Origin: Methanothrix sp. | Lineage (GTDB): Archaea; Halobacteriota; Methanosarcinia; Methanotrichales; Methanotrichaceae | Reading direction: 5' to 3' | DNA: 62,178 bases | Assembly (NCBI GenBank): GCA_029907715.1 | Contig: JARYLI010000009.1 | Span: 1 to 62,178 of the forward strand | Shown: positions 28,125 through 37,329 of the stretch, piece by piece | Numbering within the stretch: position 1 is the stretch's first letter | Layout: each line of letters starts with the position of its first letter | The notes under the pieces: generated by a model | Told to the model about the DNA's origin: nothing | What the model saw: only the letters and a program-made list of their open reading frames with translations | Databases searched by the model: none | Made by a program: the position numbers and the translations under genes

Positions 28125-29132
28125 GTGATTCTCGGAGTCGACATTGGCGGGGCGAATACAAAGGCTGCGAGCTCCGACGGGCGGTTTGCGGAGATCAGGT
28201 ACCTCCCCCTCTGGAAGAGATCCCCACTGGGAGATCATCTCGCCGGGCTGAGCTCCACGCTGAAACCTGATGCTGTTGGCGTGGTCATGACCGGCGAGCT
28301 CGCGGACTGCTTTGAGAGCAGAAGGAAGGGGGTGATGTTCATAGCATCAGAGGTCGAAAGGGCGTTCGATTGCCCGGTGCATTTCTGGGGACTGGGCGGA
28401 TTTCACGAGAGCATTTCAGAAGATAACGCACTGGATGTGGCTGCTGCAAACTGGTCCGCATCTATCACGCTTCTCCTCAAGGATATCGGGAAGTGCATCT
28501 TCGTTGATATGGGTTCGACAACCACTGATATCGTACCGGTGGTTGACCGGTCGCTCTCCGGCTTCACGGATCTGAAGAGGCTGATGCGGGGGGAGCTTGT
28601 ATACACAGGGGTGCTGCGCACAAACCTCGCAGCGTTGCTCCCTTGCGTCTATCTCTCCGGTGGTTCTGCGCCGCTCTCATCCGAGCTCTTCTCGATAACA
28701 GCAGATGCGTACCTCGCGCTGGGGGATATAGAACCTGATGCTTATTCATGCGAGACGCCGGACGGCGGGCCGAAGAGCCGTGAGGGAGCGCTCAGAAGGC
28801 TCGCGAGGACCGTGTGCTCGGATCTGGATGAGCTCGGGGAGGAGGGAGCGCTATCTATCGCGGCGCAGGCGAAATCCCGCCAGATATCGATCATATCCAG
28901 TGGCATATCCAGGATAGCTGAGAGGCACAGCATCCGGAGGGTTGTTGCAGCCGGCGTGGGCGAGTTTATTGTGGAGGCTGCATGCGAGCGCGCCGGCCTT
29001 GAGTGCATCCGTCTCTCAGAGATCTACACTGAAAGGCTGTCAGATGTATTTCCTGCTTTTGCCGTGGCCCGTCTGCTCTCAGAGCGGTATCCCGTGAGCC
29101 AGGTACGGGCCGATAACTGTGAAGATCAGTGA
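28125..29132 (+). CDS. mfnF: MfnF-like methanofuran biosynthesis protein
   Basis: 335 residues of the ASKHA/hydantoinase-like fold: VDIGGANTKAAS at the N-terminus and IFVDMGSTTTDIVPV in the middle are the nucleotide-binding loops. The family is the H4MPT-linked C1-transfer protein in which MfnF joins the furan and tyramine parts of methanofuran. The start is a GTG. The last 54 bases overlap the end of the convergent site-2 protease gene, which is unusual. Confidence 0.85.
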   Translation: MILGVDIGGANTKAASSDGRFAEIRYLPLWKRSPLGDHLAGLSSTLKPDAVGVVMTGELADCFESRRKGVMFIASEVERAFDCPVHFWGLGGFHESISEDNALDVAAANWSASITLLLKDIGKCIFVDMGSTTTDIVPVVDRSLSGFTDLKRLMRGELVYTGVLRTNLAALLPCVYLSGGSAPLSSELFSITADAYLALGDIEPDAYSCETPDGGPKSREGALRRLARTVCSDLDELGEEGALSIAAQAKSRQISIISSGISRIAERHSIRRVVAAGVGEFIVEAACERAGLECIRLSEIYTERLSDVFPAFAVARLLSERYPVSQVRADNCEDQ

Positions 29133-30635
29133 GGAGATCACGAGCCATGAGAGAGCGGCCACAATGCCTCTTGTGAACCGCTCGGCGCTCGTCTCGCTCA
29201 TCACCCTGTCGAGTAGCGTCCGGATCATGTCGCGAACTATGTGGCCTCCGTCGAGCGGTATCGTCGGCAGGCAGTTGAAGAGACCCGCGTACATGTTGAT
29301 CCAGCCTATCCAGAGCAGGAGGTTTGCGATCCAGAATATTTTATCACCCAGTGGCTCCGCCCAGCCGGCCGGCTCGAAGAGGTACAGCATCGGCCCGCTG
29401 AAGCCCTGGAACCCGTCTGATGTGAACCCGCCGATGCCCGCAAACGGCAATCCCATGAGCGTGTTGAACCCCCTCAACCCGCTCGATGGGATCGATCTCA
29501 TGAGCGACAGGAACCTCTCCGCCTGGAACTCCTGGAGGATGACCCCTCTGATGTACAGCGCCGTGCCGGAGATGGCAACCCCCATCATGCCGGTGCCATC
29601 ACCTTTGGGTGCGAGCTTCACGCTGTAAGTTCCCATGGTGGTGCTTATTTTCAGAAACTGTCCGGGAGAGGTGGAGTTCATGTAATCCCTGAAGCTCTCA
29701 AGAGATTCGATTCTGGTGTCATTTATCTCAGTGATCACGAACCTGTCCGGCATTCCGGCTTCCTTCGCCGGCGATCCGTCAAATGTGTCGATCACGAGCA
29801 CCCCCAGAGCCGGCTCTCCGGAGATCGATGCTCTTCCAGCATCGTCGAAGAGCTCAAGGGATCTTCCCTCTGACGCGATCCTGTAAAGCTCCTCGAGGCT
29901 GCAAGAGCCTGATGCAACCATTCCCGCGCGTATATCGCCTGCAAATCCGTTTTCAGGTTCGACGCTCACAACGATGACCCTGTCGACTGGTGATAACGCA
30001 TTTATGACAGGTCCGAAGAACAGAGCCAGTGCCAGCGCAGCTACCAGAAAATTCGCGATGACCCCTGCGGACAGTATTCTCATCCTTGCCTGTCGTGTTG
30101 CCTTTGGTGGGTTCCTCCCGTCCCCGAAGAGCTCGGAATCATCTGGTTCGACGAAGGCGCCTATTGGAAAGAGCAGAAATATCGCACCCATCGATTTTAC
30201 CCGTATCCCCTCCACCCTGCAAAGGATTCCATGTGAGAGCTCATGAATCACTATCGTGACGCAGAGAGCGATCCATCCCCACACAAGTGGTATGTACTGA
30301 TTGACTCCGGGTATGAGAAGAACGTTCCGCGGGGAGCTGTAGCTCCCGGGCTCGGGTGGCGCCCTCCACATCACATACACCATCAGAAGCAGCAGGAGCA
30401 GAAAGTAGATCATTCCCGCAAGGACGAGAGGCATGCAGAGTGTCGTTGTCAAACGCCAGAGGCGCCTCGCACCTGCAAGCCTGTCGAGCAGGCCGAGACC
30501 CCTGGTCGTTCTCACGAATATCACCGGCCCCCAGCTGCTGATCCCCCTCTCACCGCCAATCGCTGTCCCGAGTAGAGAGAGCAGCCCCAGAGCCAGCACG
30601 ATCAGAATGAGCCACTGCTCGCTGCTGAAATCCAT
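29079..30635 (-). CDS. Site-2-type (M50) membrane zinc protease
   Basis: 518 residues with several membrane segments. Zinc motif HELSH in VTIVIHELSHGIL, second ligand motif in CLPTIPLDGGHIV, and a PDZ domain between them (GSPAKEAGMPDRFVITEINDTRIESLESF, about 300-330). Cuts substrates within the membrane, usually in signalling or stress responses; the substrate is unknown. The ATG at 30635 begins one base after the KH gene stop; the longer frame upstream is spurious. It ends inside the mfnF coding region. Confidence 0.92.
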   Translation of the reverse strand: MDFSSEQWLILIVLALGLLSLLGTAIGGERGISSWGPVIFVRTTRGLGLLDRLAGARRLWRLTTTLCMPLVLAGMIYFLLLLLLMVYVMWRAPPEPGSYSSPRNVLLIPGVNQYIPLVWGWIALCVTIVIHELSHGILCRVEGIRVKSMGAIFLLFPIGAFVEPDDSELFGDGRNPPKATRQARMRILSAGVIANFLVAALALALFFGPVINALSPVDRVIVVSVEPENGFAGDIRAGMVASGSCSLEELYRIASEGRSLELFDDAGRASISGEPALGVLVIDTFDGSPAKEAGMPDRFVITEINDTRIESLESFRDYMNSTSPGQFLKISTTMGTYSVKLAPKGDGTGMMGVAISGTALYIRGVILQEFQAERFLSLMRSIPSSGLRGFNTLMGLPFAGIGGFTSDGFQGFSGPMLYLFEPAGWAEPLGDKIFWIANLLLWIGWINMYAGLFNCLPTIPLDGGHIVRDMIRTLLDRVMSETSAERFTRGIVAALSWLVISSLIFTVIGPYLAHGIPL

Positions 30636-30636
30636 T

Positions 30637-31161
30637 TCAGAGCTCCATCTCCAGGAGGTCTCTCCGCTTCCTCTCGAGGAAGCTGTAAACGTTGCCGTGG
30701 GGTGCGCCATCGATCAGCATCTCGAGCGCAGAGCGCACGACCTTTATCTGTTCAGGGTATCCAATTATGGAGACCGTCTTTCCGTAGACTGAGATCCTGG
30801 CTCCTGTCAGGCTCTCCATCAATTCCCTGGTCCTGCCGTCCTTGCCTATGATCCTTCCCTTTATCCGGATCATGTCGTTCTTTGTCGCGGCCAGGCTCGA
30901 GAGATCCATTATGTCAAGCATGAGCATGTCGTCGTCAAGCAGTGCGAATGCCCGCTCTGGCGAGAATCCCCTCGCTATTGCTCTGAGAACATCCATCGCC
31001 TTCATGGCTTCCAGGGCATCCCCCTGAGAGGTCACGGTGACAACACCGCTCTCGCTGTCTATATCAAGCGATATCTTGCACCTCTCCTCCAGGTACCTCT
31101 TCGTCTCGCCATTCGGGCCTATTACCGCGCCGATCCTGTCGCTGGGAATCTTGATATTCAT
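30637..31161 (-). CDS. KH-domain ribosome-assembly protein (Dim2/Pno1-like)
   Basis: 174 residues with two KH domains: IPSDRIGAVIGPNGETKRYLEE at the N-terminus and RIKGRIIGKDGRTRELMESLTG after residue 100. Eukaryotic Pno1/Dim2 works at the 3' end of small-subunit rRNA, and the archaeal form sits beside rio1 and aIF1A as here. The start follows the rio1 stop directly. Confidence 0.92.
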   Translation of the reverse strand: MNIKIPSDRIGAVIGPNGETKRYLEERCKISLDIDSESGVVTVTSQGDALEAMKAMDVLRAIARGFSPERAFALLDDDMLMLDIMDLSSLAATKNDMIRIKGRIIGKDGRTRELMESLTGARISVYGKTVSIIGYPEQIKVVRSALEMLIDGAPHGNVYSFLERKRRDLLEMEL

Positions 31162-31959
31162 CTAAGAACCTCTATCTCCATTTGCAGCTTCATCCTCAGA
31201 TTCAATCCTGCTCCAGATCTCATCCTCAGATCCCAAGCCGTATCGCTCCCTGAAGAACCTCACCAGATTGGATATATCCCTTCTGAGGAACTCCATCGAG
31301 TTCGGGTGGTCGAGCGTCACAGCCTGGCCCATGTCTATCAGCACAGGCTCCCCATCATAGAGTATGTTGAACTCGCTCAGATCCGCATGGACGAGCCCCG
31401 CGCGGTTGTGGAGGGTGACAACATAATCCGCGATCCTCCTGTAGACGCGCTCCGCCTCCTCTTTCTCGAGCTCCACCTCTCTGAGAAGGGGCGCGGCAAC
31501 TCCATCGGTGCCGACCAGATCCATGACCAGGATGTTCTCCCTGACGGCGTAGGGGTGTGGCACACGCACGCCGACCTCCTCTGCCCTGAGCAGGTTCCTG
31601 TACTCCTTTCTGGTCCAGGCGTTCACAAGGCTGCGCTTGTTGCCCTTCACGCTTCTGAACCTCGGATCCCCCAGGATGTAGTCCTGCATCGCCTTGAAGT
31701 CGCTTGTCGCGACCCTGTAGATCTTCAGGGCGAGGTGCCTGCCTCCCCTGCCGAGCGCGTGGAATATGTTTGCCTCCTTCCCGCGGCTGATCGAGCCACC
31801 CAGAGCCTCGACGTAGCCCTTCTTGGACAGATGGTACAGGTTCATGAGGGTGCGCGTATCAAAAACGTCATCCCTTACCTTCAAATCGTTTGCATCCTTG
31901 ATGCGCCTGCGGAAGAGATCGATACGCGCTTCGAACTCCTCCTCGCTCCTTCGCTTCAT
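31162..31959 (-). CDS. rio1: RIO1 serine/threonine kinase/ATPase
   Basis: 265 residues. [16 protein letters not shown] is the P-loop equivalent, LALKIYR holds the ATP lysine, [15 protein letters not shown] the catalytic loop and [14 protein letters not shown] the metal-binding aspartate that is autophosphorylated in RIO kinases. Acts in late maturation of the small ribosomal subunit. Its ATG overlaps the aIF1A stop by four bases. Confidence 0.95.
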   Translation of the reverse strand: MKRRSEEEFEARIDLFRRRIKDANDLKVRDDVFDTRTLMNLYHLSKKGYVEALGGSISRGKEANIFHALGRGGRHLALKIYRVATSDFKAMQDYILGDPRFRSVKGNKRSLVNAWTRKEYRNLLRAEEVGVRVPHPYAVRENILVMDLVGTDGVAAPLLREVELEKEEAERVYRRIADYVVTLHNRAGLVHADLSEFNILYDGEPVLIDMGQAVTLDHPNSMEFLRRDISNLVRFFRERYGLGSEDEIWSRIESEDEAANGDRGS

Positions 31960-32267
31960 GGTGTTGATTTGAGGTATCCCTTGCGCTCAAGCCAGTCGAC
32001 CTGAGGGCCGGTGTATCTCCATATCACATCTGCCTTGTCGTCCTGAAACTCCCAAGGGACCACTATTACGACGTCCCCCTCGCGGATCCATATCCGCTTC
32101 TTCATCTTTCCCGGTATCCTGGCGATCCTGGTCTGGCCGTCCATGCATCTCACCTTGATACGGTTCGAGCCCAGAAGGCTCTCCACGTACCCGAATACCT
32201 CCCTGTTCTGCTTGCGAGGGACCCTGACCCTCGTTACAACAGACTCATCAACATCTTTCTGATGCAG
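31956..32267 (-). CDS. Translation initiation factor aIF1A
   Basis: OB-fold factor that binds the A site of the small subunit. The conserved part [30 protein letters not shown], then [17 protein letters not shown] and [15 protein letters not shown], is complete. The GTG at 32186 would leave 76 residues and remove the conserved [17 protein letters not shown] segment. The frame runs on upstream without ATG, GTG or TTG to a TGA. A CTG at 32267, seven bases after GAGG of GAGGTGAT, gives 103 residues, the normal size. It is first in the run aIF1A-rio1-KH-protease. Confidence 0.9.
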   Translation of the reverse strand: MHQKDVDESVVTRVRVPRKQNREVFGYVESLLGSNRIKVRCMDGQTRIARIPGKMKKRIWIREGDVVIVVPWEFQDDKADVIWRYTGPQVDWLERKGYLKSTP

Positions 32268-32302
32268 CCTATCACCTCAACCATTTTTTTATTTGCTGAG
32301 AA

Positions 32303-32312
32303 GATTTATATC
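32303..32312 (-). promoter_or_regulatory. TATA box of the aIF1A-rio1 operon
   Basis: On the minus strand GATATAAATC lies about 25 bases before a short A-run and the GAGGTGAT ribosome site of aIF1A, giving a leader of roughly 15-20 bases. Confidence 0.5.
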
Positions 32313-32585
32313 GTCCATCAGCCTACATCATGTATCGGGATATCCTATATAAATAGTTTAGACGCGCCTGGACTGCGGCCCTGAAAGTCCCAGATTATGC
32401 TTTTAGATTTGTGAGCTGCCTCAAAGGGATGAGGCTTTCAACAGCCCTGAGCATGTTAGAGCATGCTCGGACCTACAGGATGGCTCAAATGCAGCCCCAA
32501 GACGATACCTGCTGTCATATCAGCATATCGGTCTGCTCCAGAAGGAGTGGCCAGGCTGTCGGGCATCACGATGGGATATAAGGTA

Positions 32586-32699
32586 CGCTCATATGTGTTT
32601 GCCAAATTAGAGGTTGTGCGGCTGCTGGAAGCGCTCGTTCACCAGGAACAGAGGCAGAAACAGTGCCGCTTTGGCCAAGTCATCAGACGGGTAAGAGCG
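32586..32699 (+). mobile_element. R1 MITE-like element, copy g (diverged)
   Basis: 114 bp, forward orientation, CGCTCATATGTGTTTGCCAA to CAGACGGGTAAGAGCG. No target duplication can be seen, and internal deletions shorten it, so this is an old copy. The rest of 32313-32804 holds no recognisable gene. Confidence 0.65.
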
Positions 32700-32804
32700 A
32701 ATCGCTTTTGGGGGGCTCATGATGAGATTCTGAGAGATGCCCTTCTTCTGAGGCAGCATCTGAGCCCTATCATCTCGATCTGCCTCTGGATGTACAGCTG
32801 CAGA

Positions 32805-33983
32805 TCATCCCGCGATGAGCAGTCTGATGAGGTCCTTCCCCTCGACACTTCCATAGCTTCCCCTCGACGCTGAGATCTCGTCAAAAACATCGACAGAATC
32901 CGCATCTATTCCAGACCCGGCTATCGCGAATGGGACCGGGTCGGTGGAGTGTGTTCTTATCTTTATGGGCGTGGGATGATCCGGGAGAAGAAGCACACGC
33001 CACGGCTCTCCAGATCTCTTCAGACCACTGATCATCGGGCCAACCACCCTCTCATCGAAGAGCTCTATCGCTCTTATCTTCTGTTCAACATCTCCTGAGT
33101 GCGCGGCTTCGTCCGGTGCCTCTACATGAAGATACACGATGTCCACTGAACCAAGAGCTTTGAGCGCGGCCTCGACCTTGCCAGCGTAGTTGGTATCGAT
33201 CGTGCCCGTCGCCCCAGGAACATCGATCACTCGCCAGCCGGCATAGACCCCCAGTCCCTTCAGAAGATCAACAGCTGAGATCACCGCGCCATCCAAACCG
33301 TAGATGTCATGAAACCCGGGCATCGACGGCGCAGGCCCCTGCCCCCAGAGCCAGATCATGTTTGCGGGCTTCAAACCCATGCTCACGCGCCTGCGATTGA
33401 CAGGATGGCTCTCAAGCAGCGGCCGGGCTCCCTCCATGATCTCCACGAGAATGTGCGCATCATCTCCCCTGGGAAGGTGATCTGATATAGGCCTGCCCAT
33501 TATATCATGTGGCGGGGTGCAGACAGCATCCCTGCATGCTGTTAAAACAACGATGTTCCTGTAGCTCACTCCAGGATATATCCTGCCGCCCGGTATAACC
33601 TTCTTCAGGGATCTCGCTATCTCAGCGCCCTCCTCAGATGTGATATGACCGGCGCTGTAGTCGTCCATGATGCCGTCAATCACAGTGACGAAATTGCATC
33701 TGAACGCGATCTCGTTCTCCCCAAGAGGTATCCGCATCGCAGCAGCCTCAAGGGGGGCCCGCCCTGTGTAGTACCTCCTAGGATCATATCCCATTATGGA
33801 CATATTTGCCACATCGCTTCCAGGGGTCATGCCATCAGGCACCGTCCGGGCGAGACCGCATCTCCCGATGCGGCCAATTAGATCCATGTTCTGCTTGCAT
33901 GCAGCCTGCAGGGGCGTTCTCCCGCCAAGAGCCTCCAGCGGCCAGTCTGCCATTCCATCTCCGAGAAGCACCACGTATTTCAC
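32805..33983 (-). CDS. apgM: Cofactor-independent phosphoglycerate mutase, archaeal type
   Basis: Interconverts 3- and 2-phosphoglycerate in glycolysis/gluconeogenesis. 392 residues of the alkaline-phosphatase superfamily: LLGDGMADWP at the N-terminus, TPGSDVANMSIMGYDP with the catalytic serine, HVEAPDEAAHSGD and LLPDHPTPI with metal ligands. It is followed seven bases upstream by mcrC on the same strand, so the two may share a transcript. Confidence 0.95.
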   Translation of the reverse strand: MKYVVLLGDGMADWPLEALGGRTPLQAACKQNMDLIGRIGRCGLARTVPDGMTPGSDVANMSIMGYDPRRYYTGRAPLEAAAMRIPLGENEIAFRCNFVTVIDGIMDDYSAGHITSEEGAEIARSLKKVIPGGRIYPGVSYRNIVVLTACRDAVCTPPHDIMGRPISDHLPRGDDAHILVEIMEGARPLLESHPVNRRRVSMGLKPANMIWLWGQGPAPSMPGFHDIYGLDGAVISAVDLLKGLGVYAGWRVIDVPGATGTIDTNYAGKVEAALKALGSVDIVYLHVEAPDEAAHSGDVEQKIRAIELFDERVVGPMISGLKRSGEPWRVLLLPDHPTPIKIRTHSTDPVPFAIAGSGIDADSVDVFDEISASRGSYGSVEGKDLIRLLIAG

Positions 33984-33989
33984 GCGCGA

Positions 33990-34619
33990 TCACTCGGTTC
34001 TCTTCGATTCCATCTCAGCGAGGTGTTTGTTCAGAACCTTGGCAAGCGTGTTGAGCTTGCTCCTGCCACATGTCGCGCCTCTTGTCACTCCGGTGACGAT
34101 ATCCACAACAGTGCCCTTTGTGACCTGCCTGCTCTTCGGTGGCATGACGACCCGCGTTTTCACGCCCTCCTTTGCGAAGTCCTCGAAGTCCACCGGACAC
34201 TGCGATACAACAACAGCGGGAATATCCACAAACGCGAGGATGTCTCTCGTCTTGTAGATAACATGAGACTTAACGTTGCCGAGGTGTATCACGGCTATCT
34301 TGTGCCTCTGAATCTGCTCGATCTCCTTTGGGGTCAAACCGAATGTCGGACCGTAGCCCCTCGACGCCTGGGGAAACGACTCGGGAACGCCTGTCCCGGC
34401 CTCCAGAACCAGAACGCTTGTCTGTATGCCCTCCCTTCTCAGCCCATAGGTTATCTCGCAGACGGGTTTTGTGATGTGCCTCCTCCCGGGTGACATCGCA
34501 ATCGCTATGACATCCGGCCTCGCCGCCTCTGATAGCGTGCCCCTCTGCGCGAGCCCACCACCCTTGGCCAGCCCCATGCTCTCCCTGCAGTCCACGACCT
34601 GGGTCTGCCTGCCGATCAT
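33990..34619 (-). CDS. mcrC: Methyl-coenzyme M reductase operon protein C
   Basis: 209 residues beginning [20 protein letters not shown], with [25 protein letters not shown] and [14 protein letters not shown]. McrC belongs to the ATP-dependent complex that reduces the nickel of coenzyme F430 and so activates methyl-CoM reductase. It is outside an mcr operon here. A TATA-like GACTATATC (34644-34652) ends about 25 bases before the ATG, so the message may be nearly leaderless. Confidence 0.95.
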   Translation of the reverse strand: MIGRQTQVVDCRESMGLAKGGGLAQRGTLSEAARPDVIAIAMSPGRRHITKPVCEITYGLRREGIQTSVLVLEAGTGVPESFPQASRGYGPTFGLTPKEIEQIQRHKIAVIHLGNVKSHVIYKTRDILAFVDIPAVVVSQCPVDFEDFAKEGVKTRVVMPPKSRQVTKGTVVDIVTGVTRGATCGRSKLNTLAKVLNKHLAEMESKRTE

Positions 34620-34710
34620 GCGTCAGACTCTGAGCTCAATGCTGATATAGTCTTTGCCCTGCAGCGAGAGGTTAATGCCATCTGGATCCGCAAAGCCCAT
34701 CTTTTGCACA

Positions 34711-34824
34711 TGCTCAATACGTTGAGGTAAATTGCCCTCTTGGCGGATTTCTGGATGAACGAGTATGACCGATGATATCGGCTTCACTTGATCAGTAACT
34801 CAAGCAAGCTCGCGATATTGAGCA
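34711..34824 (-). mobile_element. R2 repeat, uninterrupted copy
   Basis: 114 bp with inverted ends TGCTCAATAC and TATTGAGCA. Reverse-complemented, it matches the R2 copy at 8187-8570 after that copy's two insertions are removed, sharing for instance TTGAGTTACTGATCA and ATCCAGAAATCCGCC. It codes for nothing visible. Confidence 0.65.
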
Positions 34825-35009
34825 AATACCATCTTTTTGAGAATTCCAGCACGCTCTTATCCATCTTATAACTTGCCCGAAGAGGCACCAGTCACGCTGT
34901 GCGCTCGTGGCGAGCGAATGAGTGCATTCAGCAACCGGCCTGCATATCCTTCAGGTCGCTGAATACATAAGAGCGTTGAGCAAATACCATCTTTTTGAGA
35001 ATTCCAGCA
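34818..35009 (+). repeat. 34-bp direct repeats flanking R1 copy h
   Basis: Bases 34818-34851 recur exactly at 34976-35009, bordering the R1 element at 34852-34975. The unit starts with the last bases of the R2 repeat (TTGAGCA). The other R1 copies have 8-bp duplications, so a 34-bp one is exceptional. Confidence 0.85.
34852..34975 (-). mobile_element. R1 MITE-like element, copy h
   Basis: 124 bp, reverse orientation, CGCTCTTATCCATCTTATAA to CGCTGAATACATAAGAGCG. Inverted ends are well kept. The region 34620-35349 contains R2, this copy and copy i, and no gene. Confidence 0.82.
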
Positions 35010-35153
35010 TTATAGTATTCCGCATAAGTTGATATAATATAACATATCACATAAAATAATCTATAAAGTATGACATATCCAGTAGCTTTTAAATGGATTT
35101 ACATGAAGTGGCGCGAAGAACTATAGGTACCGACCAGCTCGACGAACAACAGA

Positions 35154-35276
35154 CGCTCTTATGCATTCAACAACTTGTGGGTTATGCTTAGAGGTTGCTG
35201 AACGCAATCGTTCCCCCGGAAGGAGGGCAGAGCAGGGGCGGTTCTCTTTGGGCAAGTCATCAAATGGATAAGAGCG
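35154..35276 (+). mobile_element. R1 MITE-like element, copy i
   Basis: 123 bp, forward orientation, CGCTCTTATGCATTCAACAA to CAAATGGATAAGAGCG, with a perfect 8-bp target duplication, ACAACAGA, at 35146-35153 and 35277-35284. It stands 75 bases after the stop of the DUF460 gene on the opposite strand. Confidence 0.87.
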
Positions 35277-35349
35277 ACAACAGAATGGGTTTCTCCGGAT
35301 CTCCAGGGTATCAAGAGCTGCTGAAGAAGTGACACACTCCACGATCGAA

Positions 35350-37329
35350 TCACGCATCTAAGAGGCTTCTCGATCGCCGCTTGGCCTCGAGCCTCTCCTC
35401 CCTCAGCCTCTCAGCCCTGTACTCCTCGATGATGCTTCTAAGCCGCTCGGCCCTCTTCTCCGCCTCGTATGCCTTTCTCTGCTCCTCCCATCTCTCCTTT
35501 GCGGCCTTCAGCATCTCAGGATCCACGAATGATATTCCGTCTATCGTCTTTATTGAGAGATCATCTGCGCTGAGCACGGGAATGGTTTTCTCCATGAAGT
35601 ACTCCCTCATCCTCTGAGGCATATCCTTCATGACAACCACAGCCTCCACTTCAAGATCTGCGATGAGATCAGCCGTGTTCGGACCACCACCCGACGGATC
35701 CTGGAGCAGGATGAGATCCCCCCTGCCTATGGACCACCTGCTCCTCGCAGAGAGGATGGCCTCCTTTGAGAATACAGGAACAGGCTTCAGCTTTCTGTAT
35801 CCTGCCATCTCCTCTATCCGCTCCGCCTTCCTGATCCTCTGCGCCTCTGCCCGGAAACTCCGCAGGCGTTTGCGCTCGGCCCTCAGCAGATTCCTGAGCC
35901 TCTCGATCTCTTTATCTCTTATCCGGATCTCGTGGTCGCGCTTCATCTCCCTGTAGGCCCTGTCCTGCAGCTTCTCCAGCTCTCTCTTCAGCTCCGAGAT
36001 CTCTTTATCCTTGGAGGATATCTCAGCCCGGAGGTCCTCCACGTACTCCCTGAGGTTTCTGACCTGCTCTGTCAGAAGCCTCAGCTCCTCAGGCCTGGGC
36101 TGCGGGATCTGCGGAGGCTCTTCAGGTGACTGCACAGGCGCCTCATCCGCCTCCAGAAGCTCTGCCATAGCCTTCTCGATGGAGTAACCCCTCACCACAA
36201 GCGCCTTCACCTCGTCCGGGTTCACATCCCTCGAGATCTTCTTCTCCACCTGGCTGAACTTGTTTCTGTACTTTTTGAATGCGCTCATGGCAGCTGCAAG
36301 CGCATCCCTCTCGTGATCGTTCCTGTAATTGAACGGCCTTGCGAGCACAATTTTATCCTCGGCGGGCAGATCCTCTCCGGGAGAGAAGAGAACCGCATTG
36401 AACGCCCGCTTGATCTTCTCCACGGCCCCTGGTGCTGGCGAGACGTCCGTGGCCACTATCAGGGGTCTGCCGCGCGCCGCTATCCACTCGATGACATCCG
36501 AGGACGACATGGTCCTTGCCGAGACGATATCGACGAGCTCTCCCCTGAGATTGAGAGCTGCGAGCCCTGTCGTGGTTCCGGGATCTATGCCAACGATTAT
36601 GTAGTCCCTGCGCTGCTGCAGTGGCACGAACTGCAGATGCTGCCGCGGGATCGGAGCGACCCGTATCTGGACGTCTCCCCTCGAGCTGGAATGCACCGGC
36701 ACCCTGTCCCTGGGCGCCTCGACCATGAACTCGCATCTGATATAGCCGCCAAGCCCCTCCACAGCCTTCATTGTGAACTCCAGCCCGCTCTCCTTGAGAT
36801 GGTGCTCGATCTCTCTGGAGAGAAGCTTCACGTTTCCGTGTATCTTCCTGGAGTACCTGTTCTGGCTCCATCCACCCCTTCCTGGAGAGCGCCTCCGGCT
36901 CACCTTTATCCAGGTCCTGTCCTCAAAGACGGATACTGCACACCCGATGCCCTTTGCGGCAAGGCGTGCACACGCCTCAGCCTCGTGCATCGGATTCAGC
37001 CTGTCAAAGACGATTCCATGCCATCTCGCCACCTTGACAAGCGGCTCTGGACGATCCCCTCCGGTCACCTGGACGATTCTGGTGCCTGAGGGGAACAGCC
37101 TCATGAGGAGCGTGAGCTCGTTCCTGTCCGCGGCGAGTTCGTAGATGTTATCCACAGCTATGATGTCCGGCTTCTTCTCTCTTATAATCCGGATGAGCTT
37201 CTGCCTGCTGACCATCTCATAGCAGTAGCTGCTCTCCCCATCTATCACAAAAAGCGCGTAGCTCGGCTGGCTCCTGCCTCTGGGAGAGCCGCTGGCGATA
37301 TCCACACCGAATATCCTGCTATCCATCAT
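35350..37329 (-). CDS. DUF460 protein: RNase H-like domains with a long coiled coil
   Basis: 659 residues, an archaeal family of unknown function. Residues 1-110 hold a first RNase H-like fold (IFGVDIASG, IIAVDNIYELA). A second follows near 245-345 (IIVGIDPGTTTGLAALN, HERDALAAAMSA), resembling RuvC/Tex-type nuclease folds. From about 415 to 505 there is a charged coiled coil (EISSKDKEISELKRELEKL). The end is highly basic and acidic. A nucleic-acid role is likely. ATGs at 37329 and 37326 are both possible; the start overlaps rio2 by a few bases. Confidence 0.85.
   Translation of the reverse strand: MMDSRIFGVDIASGSPRGRSQPSYALFVIDGESSYCYEMVSRQKLIRIIREKKPDIIAVDNIYELAADRNELTLLMRLFPSGTRIVQVTGGDRPEPLVKVARWHGIVFDRLNPMHEAEACARLAAKGIGCAVSVFEDRTWIKVSRRRSPGRGGWSQNRYSRKIHGNVKLLSREIEHHLKESGLEFTMKAVEGLGGYIRCEFMVEAPRDRVPVHSSSRGDVQIRVAPIPRQHLQFVPLQQRRDYIIVGIDPGTTTGLAALNLRGELVDIVSARTMSSSDVIEWIAARGRPLIVATDVSPAPGAVEKIKRAFNAVLFSPGEDLPAEDKIVLARPFNYRNDHERDALAAAMSAFKKYRNKFSQVEKKISRDVNPDEVKALVVRGYSIEKAMAELLEADEAPVQSPEEPPQIPQPRPEELRLLTEQVRNLREYVEDLRAEISSKDKEISELKRELEKLQDRAYREMKRDHEIRIRDKEIERLRNLLRAERKRLRSFRAEAQRIRKAERIEEMAGYRKLKPVPVFSKEAILSARSRWSIGRGDLILLQDPSGGGPNTADLIADLEVEAVVVMKDMPQRMREYFMEKTIPVLSADDLSIKTIDGISFVDPEMLKAAKERWEEQRKAYEAEKRAERLRSIIEEYRAERLREERLEAKRRSRSLLDA

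Noticed and set aside
36313-37089. 258-codon plus-strand frame opposite the DUF460 gene
   Set aside because: Shadow of the RNase H-like coding region.
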